Under the pieces are notes generated by a model. That model saw nothing but the letters and a program-made list of their open reading frames with translations, was not told where the DNA came from and made no database searches. A stretch of DNA of 64,000 nt from Sphingobium sp. OAS761. Its GTDB lineage: Bacteria > Pseudomonadota > Alphaproteobacteria > Sphingomonadales > Sphingomonadaceae. The stretch lies in contig NZ_JALJVY010000006.1 of assembly GCF_024168485.1 (NCBI RefSeq), forward strand, positions 62,001 through 126,000. Reading direction: 5' to 3'. Positions 27,385-36,827 of this stretch are shown here, in pieces. The position numbers and the translations under genes are program-made. Within the stretch, counting starts at the first letter, position 1. Every line of letters begins with the position of its first letter.

Positions 27385-27464
27385 CCTGAAGACAAAAGGT
27401 AGAGGCCTTTCAGGCATCCTCTCCTAAAACTTTCAGGGCTGGCCTCCGGGCCGGCTCTTTTTTT
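27385..27464 (+). ncRNA. Candidate small RNA resembling the suhB/MmgR family
   Basis: This 80-base region in a gene-free stretch (26983-27430) looks like a compact sRNA. A 5' hairpin (GAGGCCT-TTC-AGGC with outer CCTC) is followed by a single-stranded TCCTCTCCTAAAACTTTCA, then a strong Rho-independent terminator with TCCG loop and seven T. The CCTCTCC stretch could pair with GGAGAG ribosome sites, which are very common in this genome. The layout and the CUCUCC-AAAACUUUCAGGGC run resemble my memory of the alphaproteobacterial suhB/MmgR RNAs. The 5' end is estimated. Confidence 0.5.
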
Positions 27465-27618
27465 GCCTATTAAGGTCGTGCAGGGGCTCTTCAAGCCGGT
27501 TCGGCCGCTTGACGCCCCCCGCCAGGGGACAGATGAGGCGATTGATGTGCATCTCATCCTGAACGCCATCGGCAAGCGCCAGGCAAAGCCAATCCAGAAA
27601 CCGCGCCAGCAATTGCAT
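27433..27618 (-). CDS. Small hypothetical protein
   Basis: A 61-residue open frame, MQLLARFLDWLCLALADGVQ followed by a charged half ending KKSRPGGQP. It has an unusually good ribosome site (GGGAGAGGAG five bases before the ATG), the main reason to report it. The N-terminal half could form an amphipathic helix. Its last codons lie antisense to the terminator of the candidate sRNA. No family is recognised. Confidence 0.4.
   Translation of the reverse strand: MQLLARFLDWLCLALADGVQDEMHINRLICPLAGGVKRPNRLEEPLHDLNRQKKSRPGGQP
27436..27464 (+). terminator. Rho-independent terminator
   Basis: A 9-bp stem GGGCTGGCC/GGCCGGCTC (two G-U pairs) with loop TCCG is followed directly by TTTTTTT. No plus-strand protein gene precedes it, so it most likely ends the small RNA. 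Confidence 0.75.
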
Positions 27619-27695
27619 GGCTCCTCTCCCACCTATTTATAGTGCCAACATATCATAAGGCGGGACGAAAGAGCAACGAATCCGCTGCTGAAGGC

Positions 27696-29063
27696 CTACT
27701 GGTCGGCGGCGATGACGCGGTACAGGGTGATGCGATTGGAGATCAGGGCGAGATCCGTCGCGATCGCAGACCGACGGGCAGCATAGAGGCTGCGCTGGCT
27801 GGTCAGCGTCGCCAGGAATGTGTCGATTCCCGCGCGATATCGTTGGTCGGCCAGATCATAGGCATTGCGACTCGCCGTCACCAGCCGGCGCTGGGCTGCC
27901 TGCTGTCCCTCGATCGTGCCTTCGCGCGCCAGTGCGTCAGAGACCTCCCGGAATGCCGTCTGGATCGCTCCTTCATATTGGGCGAGGTACCGATCGCGTT
28001 CCGCCTTGCTATAATCCAGATTGGCGCGATTGGCGCCGCCGAAAATAGGGAGGCTGGCGGAGGGGGCGGCCGACCACAGCGACGACCCGCCGTCAAACAG
28101 CGCGGAGAGCGCCGAACTGGCGACTCCGATCGCCGCGGTCAGGCTGATGCGGGGGAACATGGCTGCCCGGGCCGCGCCGATGTCGGCATTGGCTGCCTTG
28201 AGCTGATGCTCGGCCTGAAGCACGTCGGGTCGCTGAAGCAATATGTCGGAAGAGAGCCCCGCCGGAACGCTGGCTATGCCGGGCATGAGGGATTCGAGCG
28301 ATAGCGGAAGCAAAGCATCTTCCACCGGCGCGCCGGCCAGCAATTCTATGGCGTTGCGATCCTGCGCCACCTGGGTCACATAGGCTGCGACGTCAGCGCC
28401 GGCCTGCTCCACGATGGTTTCGGCCTGATGCACGTCAAGCTTGCCGGCGAGACCTGCCGCGTTCAGCGAACGGTTGAGATCGAGCGTGCGTCGGGCGCTT
28501 GCCAACGTCTCCCGCGACAGGGCGAGCAGGTCCTGATCTGCTGCCAGCGTCGCATATGCGGTCGCCGTTTCAGCGACCAGACTGATGCGCGCGGCCCGCG
28601 CACCTTCCTGCGTCGCCAGATAGCTTTCCAGTGCGGAGCGCGTCTGGCTGCGGACGCGGCCGAACAGGTCTATTTCGAACGCGCTGATGCCTATGTCCGC
28701 GCCGTAGCTTTCCTGGCGCTCGCCATTGCGGCGCTGGATCGTGGCATCGGCCGTCGCGGCAAGCGTGGGAAACTGGGCGGAGCGCTCCACGCGATATTGC
28801 GCGCGCGCCGAATCCACTGCTGCGAGCGTGGCGCGCAGGTCCCGATTGTCGGCAAGCGCGCGCGCGATGATCGTCCGTAGCTTTGCGTCCTGTACCAGCT
28901 GGATCCAGGGCAGGCCGGCCACGACACTAGCCTGCGGGACCTCATATGCAGCGCCCGTCGGGAAGGACGCCGGGACCGGCGGGGCAGTGCGGGCATAGGG
29001 GGGGGCCATGGAACAGCCCGACAGAAGCATCGCCGGCACCAATATCAGGATCGGGATCTTCAT
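27696..29063 (-). CDS. Outer-membrane efflux lipoprotein, NodT/OprM family
   Basis: A 455-residue TolC-like channel. The signal peptide ends in lipobox LLSGC, so it is a lipoprotein. The two repeated coiled-coil halves are visible (RIISLVAE-type helices and the paired LQRPDVLQAEHQLKAANADIGAARAA motif). It completes a tripartite pump with the two upstream genes, and its start overlaps the RND stop codon as ATGA. No sign of truncation. Confidence 0.93.
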   Translation of the reverse strand: MKIPILILVPAMLLSGCSMAPPYARTAPPVPASFPTGAAYEVPQASVVAGLPWIQLVQDAKLRTIIARALADNRDLRATLAAVDSARAQYRVERSAQFPTLAATADATIQRRNGERQESYGADIGISAFEIDLFGRVRSQTRSALESYLATQEGARAARISLVAETATAYATLAADQDLLALSRETLASARRTLDLNRSLNAAGLAGKLDVHQAETIVEQAGADVAAYVTQVAQDRNAIELLAGAPVEDALLPLSLESLMPGIASVPAGLSSDILLQRPDVLQAEHQLKAANADIGAARAAMFPRISLTAAIGVASSALSALFDGGSSLWSAAPSASLPIFGGANRANLDYSKAERDRYLAQYEGAIQTAFREVSDALAREGTIEGQQAAQRRLVTASRNAYDLADQRYRAGIDTFLATLTSQRSLYAARRSAIATDLALISNRITLYRVIAADQ

Positions 29064-32000
29064 GCCGGTTCTTCCCCATGTCCCGGAACCTCATAGCCGA
29101 TCGGCTTGTCCTGTCCGAACAGGCGCAGGATCGACAGGAAAAAGAGCGGGACGAAGAAAATCGCCAGCACGGTCGCGGTCGTCATTCCGCCGACCACGGC
29201 CGTGCCGATGGCGATCCGGCTCTGTGCGCCCGCACCGTTCGCGATCGCGAGCGGGATGACGCCGACGATGAAGGCAAGGCTGGTCATCAGGATCGGGCGG
29301 AAGCGCAGGCGTGCCGCCGCGATGGCAGCGTCATAGGCATTCTTGCCCTCACGATGCGCCAGTTCGGCAAATTCTACGATCAGGATGGCGTTCTTCGCCG
29401 CGAGCCCCATGGTGGTGAGCAGGCCAACCTGGAAGAAGATGTTGTTCTCCAGGCCCCGCGCCCATACCGCGATCACCGCGCCGACCAGCCCCAGGGGAAT
29501 GACCAGCAGGACAGCGAGGGGGATCGACCAGCTTTCGTATAGCGCCGCGAGACAGAGAAAGACGACGAGCACGGACAGGCCATAGAGCAGGGGTGCTTGA
29601 CCGCCGGAAAGCTGCTCCTGATAGGACAGGCCGCTCCAGGCATAGCTGGTCCCGGCGGGAAGCTCTTGCTGAAGCGCCACGATGCGGGCCATCGCGTCGC
29701 CGGAACTGGCGCCCGGCGCAGCCTGACCCTGGATTTCGAACGAGGACAAGCCGTTGAAACGCGATAAGGTCGATGGGCCCACCACCCAGCGTGTGGTGGC
29801 GAAGGCGGAAAAGGGTACCATGATGCCGGTGGTTGACCGGACCATCCAGTTGTCGAGATCGGTCGGCAGCGCGCGGTAAGGGGCGTCGGCCTGCATATAG
29901 ACACGCTTCACCCGTCCGCGATCGACAAAATCGTTGATATAGGTGCTGCCCCAGGCGGAACTGAGCACGTCGTCCACATCGGCCTGGGTCAGGCCCAGCA
30001 CCGCCAGCTTTTCGGAATCAATGTCGACCTGAAGCTGAGGTGTATCCTCCAACGTGGCGGCACGCACACCGGCCAGCAGGGGGTCCTTGCGCGCGGCGGC
30101 GAGCAACTGATTGCGCAGGTCCAGGAAACGCTCGCGCGACAGGCTGCCGTTATTCAGCAGTTCGAAGGTGAAGCCGTTGGATTGGCCCAGGCCGCGGATC
30201 GCAGGTGGCGTGATGGCCAGAATCTGGGCGTCCCGGATCGCCGCGAGCTTCTTGTTGGCGCGCTGCGCTATCGCGCCTGCGCTATTCTCTCGTCCCTTCC
30301 TGTCCTCCCACGGGGCCAGGTTGATGAATCCCATGCCGACATTTTCGCCCTGACCCTGAAAACTGAACCCGGTCATGGCAAAGGCATAGGAAACATTGTC
30401 GCTTTCATCATTGGTGAAATAGGCGAGCACCTGATCGCCCACATTCTGGGTGCGGCTGGACTTCGCGCCCGCGGGAAGGGTCACCTGTACCATCACCTGC
30501 CCCTGATCCTCGACCGGCAGAAAGCTGGTGGGCAGGCGGAAGAAGAGCAAGGCCAAAATCGCCAATATGCCGACATAGCCCAGCCAAAAAAGGCCGCGCT
30601 TTCCCAGCACCGTCTCGGTCCGGCGGACATAGCCCCGCGTCACGCGATCAAACCAGGTGTTGAACCGACCGGCCCAGCCCTCATGGCGGCGTTCCTGCGA
30701 CGAGGCCTTGAGCATGGTCACACAAAGCGCCGGCGACAGGATGAGTGCCACCAGCACCGACAACAGCATCGACGATACGATGGTAATGGAGAACTGGCGG
30801 TAGATGACACCGGTCGATCCGCCGAAAAACGCCATCGGCAGCAAGACAGCCGACAGGACCAGCGCGATGCCCACCAGCGCGCCGCCGATTTCGCTCATGG
30901 ACCGGATGGTGGCATCGCGGGGCGACAGGCCATCTTCTTCCATCAGGCGCTCTACATTTTCGACGACGACGATAGCGTCGTCGACCAGCAGGCCGATCGA
31001 CAACACCATGCCGAACAGCGTCAGGGTGTTGATCGAATAGCCGAACAGGGCAAGGATGCCGAACGTGCCGAGCAATACGACCGGCACGGCAATCGCGGGA
31101 ATCAGCGTCGCCCGCCAGCTCTGGAGGAAGAGGAACATCACGACCACGACCAGGCCGACCGCCTCGATCAAGGTCTGAATCACCTCGTCCACGGATAATT
31201 TGATGAAAGGTGTCGTATCGCGCGGATACACGACCTTGTACCCGTCCGGCAGGCTGGCGGACAGTTCCTGAACCTTGGCCTTTACCAGTTCTGCCGTTTT
31301 CAGCGCGTCGGCGCCCGGTGCCAGCTGAAGCGCGACGCCTGAAGCGGGATGCCCGTTCAACCGAGCCAGCGTCGAATAGTTTTCGTTGCCCAGCTCCACG
31401 CGCGCAACGTCCGACAGTCGGACGACCGACCCGTCGCTCTGTGTCTTGACGATTATGGCCCGGAATTGTTCGGGCGTCTGCAATCGCGCGCGAGCGCGCA
31501 CCGTGGCGTTGATCTGTTGGCCCGGGGGTGATGGATCTGCGCCGATCGAGCCCGCCGACACCTCGACATTCTGGGCCCGGACCGCGCTTTCCACATCAGA
31601 GGGCATCAGTTTGACCGTGGCCAGCTTATATGGGTCCAGCCAGATCCGCATCGCATATTGCGACCCGAAGATACGGGTCGCGCCAATGCCGCTGATCCGG
31701 GCGATCGGGTCCTGGAAATTATTGACCAGATAGTCGGCGATGTCGGTTTCGCTGGTCGCGTCCTTTTCATCGTACAGCCCGACCAGCATCAGGAAATCCG
31801 TCTGCTGCTTGGTAACGGTCAGGCCCTGCTGCTGCACCGCATTGGGAAGACGACTAAGCGCCTGTTGCACCTTGTTCTGAACTTGCACCTGCGCGGTGTC
31901 GGGGTCCGTTCCCTTCTGGAAGGTGACACTGATCTGGGCCTGCCCCGACGACGAGGACGAGGACGAGAAATACATCAGCCCATCGATCCCGGTCAGCTGT

Positions 32001-32203
32001 TGCTCGATGACCTGGGTAACGCTGGTTTCGACGGTCTGGGCATTGGCGCCGGGGTAGCTGGCGCTGATGGACACGCCTGGCGGGGCGATGTCGGGATATT
32101 GCGCGATCGGCAGTGACATCATCGACCCGATGCCCGCCAGCATGATGCCGATGGCGATGACCCAGGCGAAAATCGGCCGATCGATGAAGAAGCGACTGAA
32201 CAA
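29060..32203 (-). CDS. RND efflux pump inner-membrane subunit, HAE1/AcrB family
   Basis: A 1047-residue transporter with 12 membrane segments and two large periplasmic loops. The proton-relay Asp pair is in LLVDDAIVVVENV, and the partner Lys in GLAAKNAILIVEFA. FFIDRPIFAWVIAIGIML is the typical first helix. It exports hydrophobic drugs or solvents with AcrA- and TolC-type partners. In the pore domain near residue 85 it has seven consecutive Ser (YFSSSSSSSG) where AcrB has a mixed sequence. Confidence 0.96.
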   Translation of the reverse strand: MFSRFFIDRPIFAWVIAIGIMLAGIGSMMSLPIAQYPDIAPPGVSISASYPGANAQTVETSVTQVIEQQLTGIDGLMYFSSSSSSSGQAQISVTFQKGTDPDTAQVQVQNKVQQALSRLPNAVQQQGLTVTKQQTDFLMLVGLYDEKDATSETDIADYLVNNFQDPIARISGIGATRIFGSQYAMRIWLDPYKLATVKLMPSDVESAVRAQNVEVSAGSIGADPSPPGQQINATVRARARLQTPEQFRAIIVKTQSDGSVVRLSDVARVELGNENYSTLARLNGHPASGVALQLAPGADALKTAELVKAKVQELSASLPDGYKVVYPRDTTPFIKLSVDEVIQTLIEAVGLVVVVMFLFLQSWRATLIPAIAVPVVLLGTFGILALFGYSINTLTLFGMVLSIGLLVDDAIVVVENVERLMEEDGLSPRDATIRSMSEIGGALVGIALVLSAVLLPMAFFGGSTGVIYRQFSITIVSSMLLSVLVALILSPALCVTMLKASSQERRHEGWAGRFNTWFDRVTRGYVRRTETVLGKRGLFWLGYVGILAILALLFFRLPTSFLPVEDQGQVMVQVTLPAGAKSSRTQNVGDQVLAYFTNDESDNVSYAFAMTGFSFQGQGENVGMGFINLAPWEDRKGRENSAGAIAQRANKKLAAIRDAQILAITPPAIRGLGQSNGFTFELLNNGSLSRERFLDLRNQLLAAARKDPLLAGVRAATLEDTPQLQVDIDSEKLAVLGLTQADVDDVLSSAWGSTYINDFVDRGRVKRVYMQADAPYRALPTDLDNWMVRSTTGIMVPFSAFATTRWVVGPSTLSRFNGLSSFEIQGQAAPGASSGDAMARIVALQQELPAGTSYAWSGLSYQEQLSGGQAPLLYGLSVLVVFLCLAALYESWSIPLAVLLVIPLGLVGAVIAVWARGLENNIFFQVGLLTTMGLAAKNAILIVEFAELAHREGKNAYDAAIAAARLRFRPILMTSLAFIVGVIPLAIANGAGAQSRIAIGTAVVGGMTTATVLAIFFVPLFFLSILRLFGQDKPIGYEVPGHGEEPA

Positions 32204-32213
32204 GATAATGGTC

Positions 32214-33506
32214 CTACTTCGCCGCCGTCGCGACCGGCTTGACGACGTCCTTGGGCTTTACCTTTTCAGTGCCCTCTACGACCAGTCGATCGCCCGATTT
32301 CAGACCTTTGGTGATCAGCCATTTGTCGCCGATCGCCTGTGCGGCGGTGACGACGCGCCGCTCGACCTTGTTGTCCTTGCCCACGACAAGGGCGGTGGCA
32401 TCGCCTTTCGGGTCGCGGCTTATTCCCTGCTGCGGCGCCAGCACGGCACCGGGCACAACCGATTGGGGCGCGACCACGCGCACGAACATGCCGGGCATGA
32501 GCAACCCGTCGGGATTGGGGAACCGGGCGCGCAGCGTCACCGTCCCGCTGTTGGGATCGACAATAGGCTCGGCAAATTCGATCCGGCCGGCCTGCGGATA
32601 GTCGCTGCCATCGTCCAGCTTCAGCCGGATCGTGGCGCTTGCAGGCAAGGTCTTGCCCGCCGCCAGCGAGCGGCGCAGCGCAAGCAGCTGCGCGCTAGAT
32701 TGCGTGATGTCGACGTAGATCGGATCGAGTTGCTGGATTGTGACCAGCGGATCGCTCTGGCTGGCGGTGACCAGCGCGCCCGGTGTGAACAGGCTGCGGC
32801 CGATGCGGCCGCTGATCGGCGCGCGCACTAGCGTGAATTCCAGATTGACGTTGCTGGTCTGGAGGCTGGCGCGAGCCTGGCCGACCGCGGCCTGCGCCTG
32901 CCGTGCGGCGGCGATCACGTCATCGCGATCCTGGGCGCTGACCGCCTCCGTCTGCCCCAGGCTCCGATAGCGCTGGGCCTTAGCCTGCGCGGCGACGGCA
33001 CTTGCCTGGGCACTCGCCAACGCGGCCGACGCTTCGGCCTGCGCCGCGCGATAGAGGCGCGGATCGATTTGATAGAGGGGCTGGCCTGCGCTGACCGTCG
33101 CGCCCTCCGTGAACAGCCGCTTCTGGATGATGCCCGCGACCTGCGGCCGGACTTCTGACATCATCGCCGATACGGTACGGCCGGGCAATTCGGATGAAAT
33201 GGTCACGTCCTGCGTCGACAGGGTAACCACGCCCACCTCCACCGGACCCGTTTTGGGCGCCTTTTCCTGCCCGCATGCCGCCAGCAGCAGGAGCAGGGCA
33301 GCCGGTGCGACCCGAAGACTGCGGGGGCGAGGGGAGGTGGGCGCGAGGCGGCATGCACCAGGCGCCGACGCGTTACGGACCCTTGCAATGCCATTCAGAC
33401 AGTTTGGACGATCGATCCCGCGCACGGGGGAGGGGGGGAGGGGATGTGCGCAAGCCCGGTTTCCGGCCTGTCTGGATTTTCCGGCCTCATCGGCTGGAGA
33501 GGTCAT
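32214..33506 (-). CDS. RND efflux periplasmic adaptor (AcrA/MexA family)
   Basis: The protein has the AcrA order: lipobox region LLLLLAACG, lipoyl half motifs around EVRPQVAGIIQKRLFTEGA, an alpha-hairpin rich in Ala/Gln (AEASAALASAQASAVAAQA), and beta-barrel and membrane-proximal domains. The start is odd. The only in-frame ATG with a plausible ribosome site is 33506, which leaves about 77 residues before the lipobox Cys, far longer than a signal peptide, with no start codon closer. The N-terminus may therefore be extended, or a small frameshift lies near 33330-33420. First gene of the pump operon. Confidence 0.88.
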   Translation of the reverse strand: MTSPADEAGKSRQAGNRACAHPLPPSPVRGIDRPNCLNGIARVRNASAPGACRLAPTSPRPRSLRVAPAALLLLLAACGQEKAPKTGPVEVGVVTLSTQDVTISSELPGRTVSAMMSEVRPQVAGIIQKRLFTEGATVSAGQPLYQIDPRLYRAAQAEASAALASAQASAVAAQAKAQRYRSLGQTEAVSAQDRDDVIAAARQAQAAVGQARASLQTSNVNLEFTLVRAPISGRIGRSLFTPGALVTASQSDPLVTIQQLDPIYVDITQSSAQLLALRRSLAAGKTLPASATIRLKLDDGSDYPQAGRIEFAEPIVDPNSGTVTLRARFPNPDGLLMPGMFVRVVAPQSVVPGAVLAPQQGISRDPKGDATALVVGKDNKVERRVVTAAQAIGDKWLITKGLKSGDRLVVEGTEKVKPKDVVKPVATAAK

Positions 33507-33630
33507 TGCAAGGGCTCCGCGTTGCACCGGCTGAGGGACGCCGGCCGGCTGGTCATCGGTTTTTTGTGCGTTGCGTCATAGTGCGACTTGCTGTCGTCTG
33601 TCGTCGGCATGTTGCCATGTACCGCGGACG

Positions 33631-33655
33631 GTATCGCTTTGTATCACCCCGTATC
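33631..33655. promoter_or_regulatory. Three GTATC repeats at exact 10-bp spacing
   Basis: GTATC occurs at 33631, 33641 and 33651, one helical turn apart, in the 199-bp divergent region between the efflux operon and the OmpR-type response regulator. Direct repeats with a 10- or 11-bp period are the usual binding pattern of this regulator family, so this is the best candidate for its operator. It lies 50-75 bp upstream of the regulator start. Confidence 0.6.
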
Positions 33656-33705
33656 AACGAGCGCGGGCCGCAGACTCTGCCGTCCGATGACGCTAAGGAT
33701 CGACC

Positions 33706-34431
33706 ATGCCGGATTCCCTTTCCCGCCCCCCTACGATCCTGGTTGTGGACGACGATGCGGATATTCGCGACTTGATCGTCGGCCAATTGAGCCAGGAAAA
33801 TTTTCGCCTGCTGGGCGCGGGCAGCCTTTCGGAGTTGCGCGCTACGCTGGAACGGGAACCAGTGGACCTGATCGTGCTGGACCTGAACCTGCCCGATGGG
33901 GACGGGCTGGGACTGTGCCGTGAACTCCGGGCCGAGGGGGTGGAGGTCCAGATCATCATGGTCACGGCGCGCGGCAGCGCAATCGACCGGGTGCTGGGTC
34001 TGGAATTGGGGGCCGACGATTATCTGACCAAGCCATTCGAGCCGCGCGAACTGCTGGCGCGAATCCGCAACCTTCTGCGGCGCGTGCGCACCGACCCGGT
34101 ACCGCGGCCCGAGCAGCGGCGTTATGCAACGATCGGTCCGTGGCGCCTGGATCTGGTGCAACGTCGACTGATAGCACCCGACGACCGGCTGGTGATGCTT
34201 TCGTCCGCCGAATATCGCCTGCTGACGCGGTTCATCGATGAGCCCAATATCGTGCTGGCGCGCGAAGCGCTGTTGCCGGAACGCCGCGCCACCGCGGCTT
34301 TTGACCGCACGATAGACCTTCAGATCAGCCGGCTGCGTCAGAAACTGGCCACCGTTCGCGGCGGCGACGAACTTATCCTGACGGTTCGCGGCGAAGGCTA
34401 TGTGCTGGCCAGCGAGGTCGTCTATTCATGA
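33706..34431 (+). CDS. OmpR-family response regulator
   Basis: A 241-residue two-domain regulator. The receiver has acidic pocket residues Asp15 and Asp16, the phosphorylated Asp59 in VLDLNLPDGDG, and the switch Lys in DYLTKPFEPRELLARI. The C-terminal winged helix contains LSSAEYRLLTRF, ISRLRQKL and VRGEGYVLA. It overlaps the kinase gene (ATGA) and is divergent from the RND pump, which it probably controls. Confidence 0.94.
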   Translation: MPDSLSRPPTILVVDDDADIRDLIVGQLSQENFRLLGAGSLSELRATLEREPVDLIVLDLNLPDGDGLGLCRELRAEGVEVQIIMVTARGSAIDRVLGLELGADDYLTKPFEPRELLARIRNLLRRVRTDPVPRPEQRRYATIGPWRLDLVQRRLIAPDDRLVMLSSAEYRLLTRFIDEPNIVLAREALLPERRATAAFDRTIDLQISRLRQKLATVRGGDELILTVRGEGYVLASEVVYS

Positions 34432-35792
34432 TCGGTCGGCCGGTCGCGCGCATACGCGCCTTTTTCAGGTCGATGGCGGGGCATATTTTCGTCATCCTGA
34501 CGCTGGGCATGTCGGTCGCTGCGATCATCGCGCTGCTGGTCGCGGAACGGAACCGACACCACGATTATGAGCGCGTCCGCCGACAGCGCGTCGTGGCGAG
34601 CGCGGTAGATATTGCCGATCGAATTCGTCGCGATCCCCGACGGATCGAGGCCATGATCGCCGATCAGGCTATCATCGGCGCGTCGTCCGCGCCGGACGGC
34701 ATATCGATCAGCGATCCCGACGCCGATCTGGAAGCCATTCTGGCCGAACGTTTCGGGCCCGGATCCAGGCCGGAAGCAGGACAGTTGCCCATCGGCCTTT
34801 GCTTTCCTAACGAAAGCCGGCAGGAAATCGCGGCGGGCCTGGTCGGCGCACCCCGCCCGGACTGCTGGGTCGTGCGCTTCACGGATGGGCGGGGCGTGCG
34901 CCGCGCCGTGGCACTCACATTTCCGCGCATGGCCAAGCCGCCCAGCACGCTGTTCAACCCGCTCTACCTGCTGGTTATCATCACGGCGTCGGCCTGCCTC
35001 GCTATCCTAGTGGCACGGCTCGTGGCCAAGCCGTTACGGCGCATGGCGGCGGCGGCCGAGGCGTTTTCCGTTTCGCTCGACCCTGAGGAGATTCCCGAAC
35101 ATGGACCTACGGAGGTCCGCGCCGCGCTGACCACGTTCAACCTGATGCAGCGGCGGGCGCGAGCCGGATTCGCCGAGCGCACACAATTGCTGGCGGCGAT
35201 CAGCCACGATCTCCAGACACCGCTTACCCGCATGCGGCTGCGGCTCGAACTGGTCGACAACCCTGAGCTCAAAGAGCGGTTGCTCGCCGATCATCAGGCG
35301 ATGCAGACGCTGGTGCGCGAGGGGCTGGACTTGGCCAGCAGCACGGAGTCGCGCGAGGATTGGTCTTTGCTGGACGTAGATTCCCTGCTCGCCAGCATGG
35401 CGGAAGATGCGCAGGAACTGGGGGCGCCCGTGCGTTACATCCGGGGGTGCGGCGCCACGGCGCGGGTCAAGCCCAATGCGTTGACGCGCTGCATCGGCAA
35501 TCTGGTCGACAATGCCGTGAAATATGGCGGGTCGGCCGATCTCGGTTGCGCACGCCATGGCAGCCGGCTGGTCATCCAGGTGCGCGACCATGGCCCGGGC
35601 ATTCCCGCGGCCGAACTGGACCAGATGTTCGAGCCGTTTACCCGAGGGGCAAGCGGCCAGCCGGGCGGACGGCACGGCACGGGCATCGGCCTGACTATCG
35701 CACGGTCGCTGGCGATGAGTTTCGAGGCGTCGGTGCGGCTGCGCAACGCGGACGGCGGCGGACTGATCGCCAGCATCGAAATGAAGGGCTGA
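34428..35792 (+). CDS. Sensor histidine kinase of the efflux-linked two-component system
   Basis: A 454-residue membrane kinase: first helix about residues 19-38, a periplasmic sensor of about 135 residues, second helix about 178-196, HAMP, then the H-box AISHDLQTPLTRMR with His260. The ATPase domain shows N-box CIGNLVDNAVKYG, G1 DHGPGIP and G2 HGTGIGLTIA. The periplasmic domain has two Cys (about residues 125 and 146) that could form a disulfide. Partner is the overlapping response regulator gene. Confidence 0.94.
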   Translation: MIGRPVARIRAFFRSMAGHIFVILTLGMSVAAIIALLVAERNRHHDYERVRRQRVVASAVDIADRIRRDPRRIEAMIADQAIIGASSAPDGISISDPDADLEAILAERFGPGSRPEAGQLPIGLCFPNESRQEIAAGLVGAPRPDCWVVRFTDGRGVRRAVALTFPRMAKPPSTLFNPLYLLVIITASACLAILVARLVAKPLRRMAAAAEAFSVSLDPEEIPEHGPTEVRAALTTFNLMQRRARAGFAERTQLLAAISHDLQTPLTRMRLRLELVDNPELKERLLADHQAMQTLVREGLDLASSTESREDWSLLDVDSLLASMAEDAQELGAPVRYIRGCGATARVKPNALTRCIGNLVDNAVKYGGSADLGCARHGSRLVIQVRDHGPGIPAAELDQMFEPFTRGASGQPGGRHGTGIGLTIARSLAMSFEASVRLRNADGGGLIASIEMKG

Positions 35793-35872
35793 ACGGCTCG
35801 GGCGTCACGGCAAGAAGGCCGAAGCAGGGCTTAATTACAGGATTTTTCGCCCGGCAGACATTTCATAGGACG

Positions 35873-36697
35873 CTATTTCGAAACGGCGCTTGCGATCATC
35901 TCACCGCGCGACCGGTCGATCGACCATAGAAGACCCGGTTTCGACGGGTCCCAGTCGATCGCCTGGCCGGGCGAGGCGAAGCCGATGGCACGGACGAATT
36001 CCAGCGTCGATCCAGCCTTGGGCAGGGCGAGTTCGTATATTTCCGGCCGGTCATGACCCGTCACGAAAAGGCGTCCATCCTTGCTCCAGCTCAGGCCCGA
36101 GCAACTTTTCGGTGCGAAACGCGCCAGGACCTGGGGCGGGAATATCCAGGCGGCCTCCTGACGGAACTGGTCGTCCATTCGCACGAGCAGGGTCTGGCGA
36201 TAATCGCGGCCGGGCGCGCCGCCCTTACCTTCATAATTGGCGAATACCGCCCACCATTTACCGGCATGACGGTCCATCACGGTCAGCGATCCCGGACCAA
36301 GGCCGAGGCTTACGCTGCGGACATGGCGCAAGGTGGCCGTGTCGAAAAACTCCACGGCGCTGGTCTGCGGCACGGCGGGATAGTTGGATGCAGCGCATAC
36401 CAGTGATCGTTCCACCACGGTGCAACTGTTCATGTGCGGGAACAAACGGCGCTCCCCTTGCCAGGTGGCGATGCGCTTGCCGTCCGATATGCGATATTTT
36501 CCGATCCGGTCATTATCGACCGCATAGACATGGACGCCGTCCGATGCCGCGCCCTGATTGGCCTCTGGCGCCGCGATGCGTCGCACCACCTGTGGCGGCG
36601 GTGGCAAGGTCGCTCCCGCGACGGGATCGTCGATGGCCGCGCTGCCCGGCATCGACGCCGACAGCAGGAGAAAGAAGAAAATCGTCCGCCGACCCAT
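35873..36697 (-). CDS. Exported protein of unknown function, beta-propeller-like
   Basis: A 274-residue protein with a clear Sec signal peptide (RRTIFFFLLLSASMPGSAA). The mature part has repeated short strands (DNDRIGKYRISDGKRIATW, VEFFDTATLRHVRSVSLG, GLSWSKDGRLFVTGHDRPEI) like the blades of a small beta-propeller, probably binding a ligand or partner in the periplasm. No catalytic motif is recognised. It is monocistronic, with start near GGGAGAGAC. Confidence 0.75.
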   Translation of the reverse strand: MGRRTIFFFLLLSASMPGSAAIDDPVAGATLPPPPQVVRRIAAPEANQGAASDGVHVYAVDNDRIGKYRISDGKRIATWQGERRLFPHMNSCTVVERSLVCAASNYPAVPQTSAVEFFDTATLRHVRSVSLGLGPGSLTVMDRHAGKWWAVFANYEGKGGAPGRDYRQTLLVRMDDQFRQEAAWIFPPQVLARFAPKSCSGLSWSKDGRLFVTGHDRPEIYELALPKAGSTLEFVRAIGFASPGQAIDWDPSKPGLLWSIDRSRGEMIASAVSK

Positions 36698-36827
36698 ATT
36701 GTCTCTCCCTGCTGAAAGACAGGGCGATAGGCCATGAACGCTACAGAAAAATGGCGGATCGATGCATCGCCGGCGCGGGCGGAGGCGCGATGCCTGACCG
36801 CGATCTCCGCCCGACCGGCATGATAAC

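Noticed and set aside
31940-31975. Seven-serine run in the RND transporter as a possible phase-variable repeat
   Set aside because: The codons are TCG/TCC mixtures and the unit is a triplet, so length change would not shift the frame; kept only as a note.
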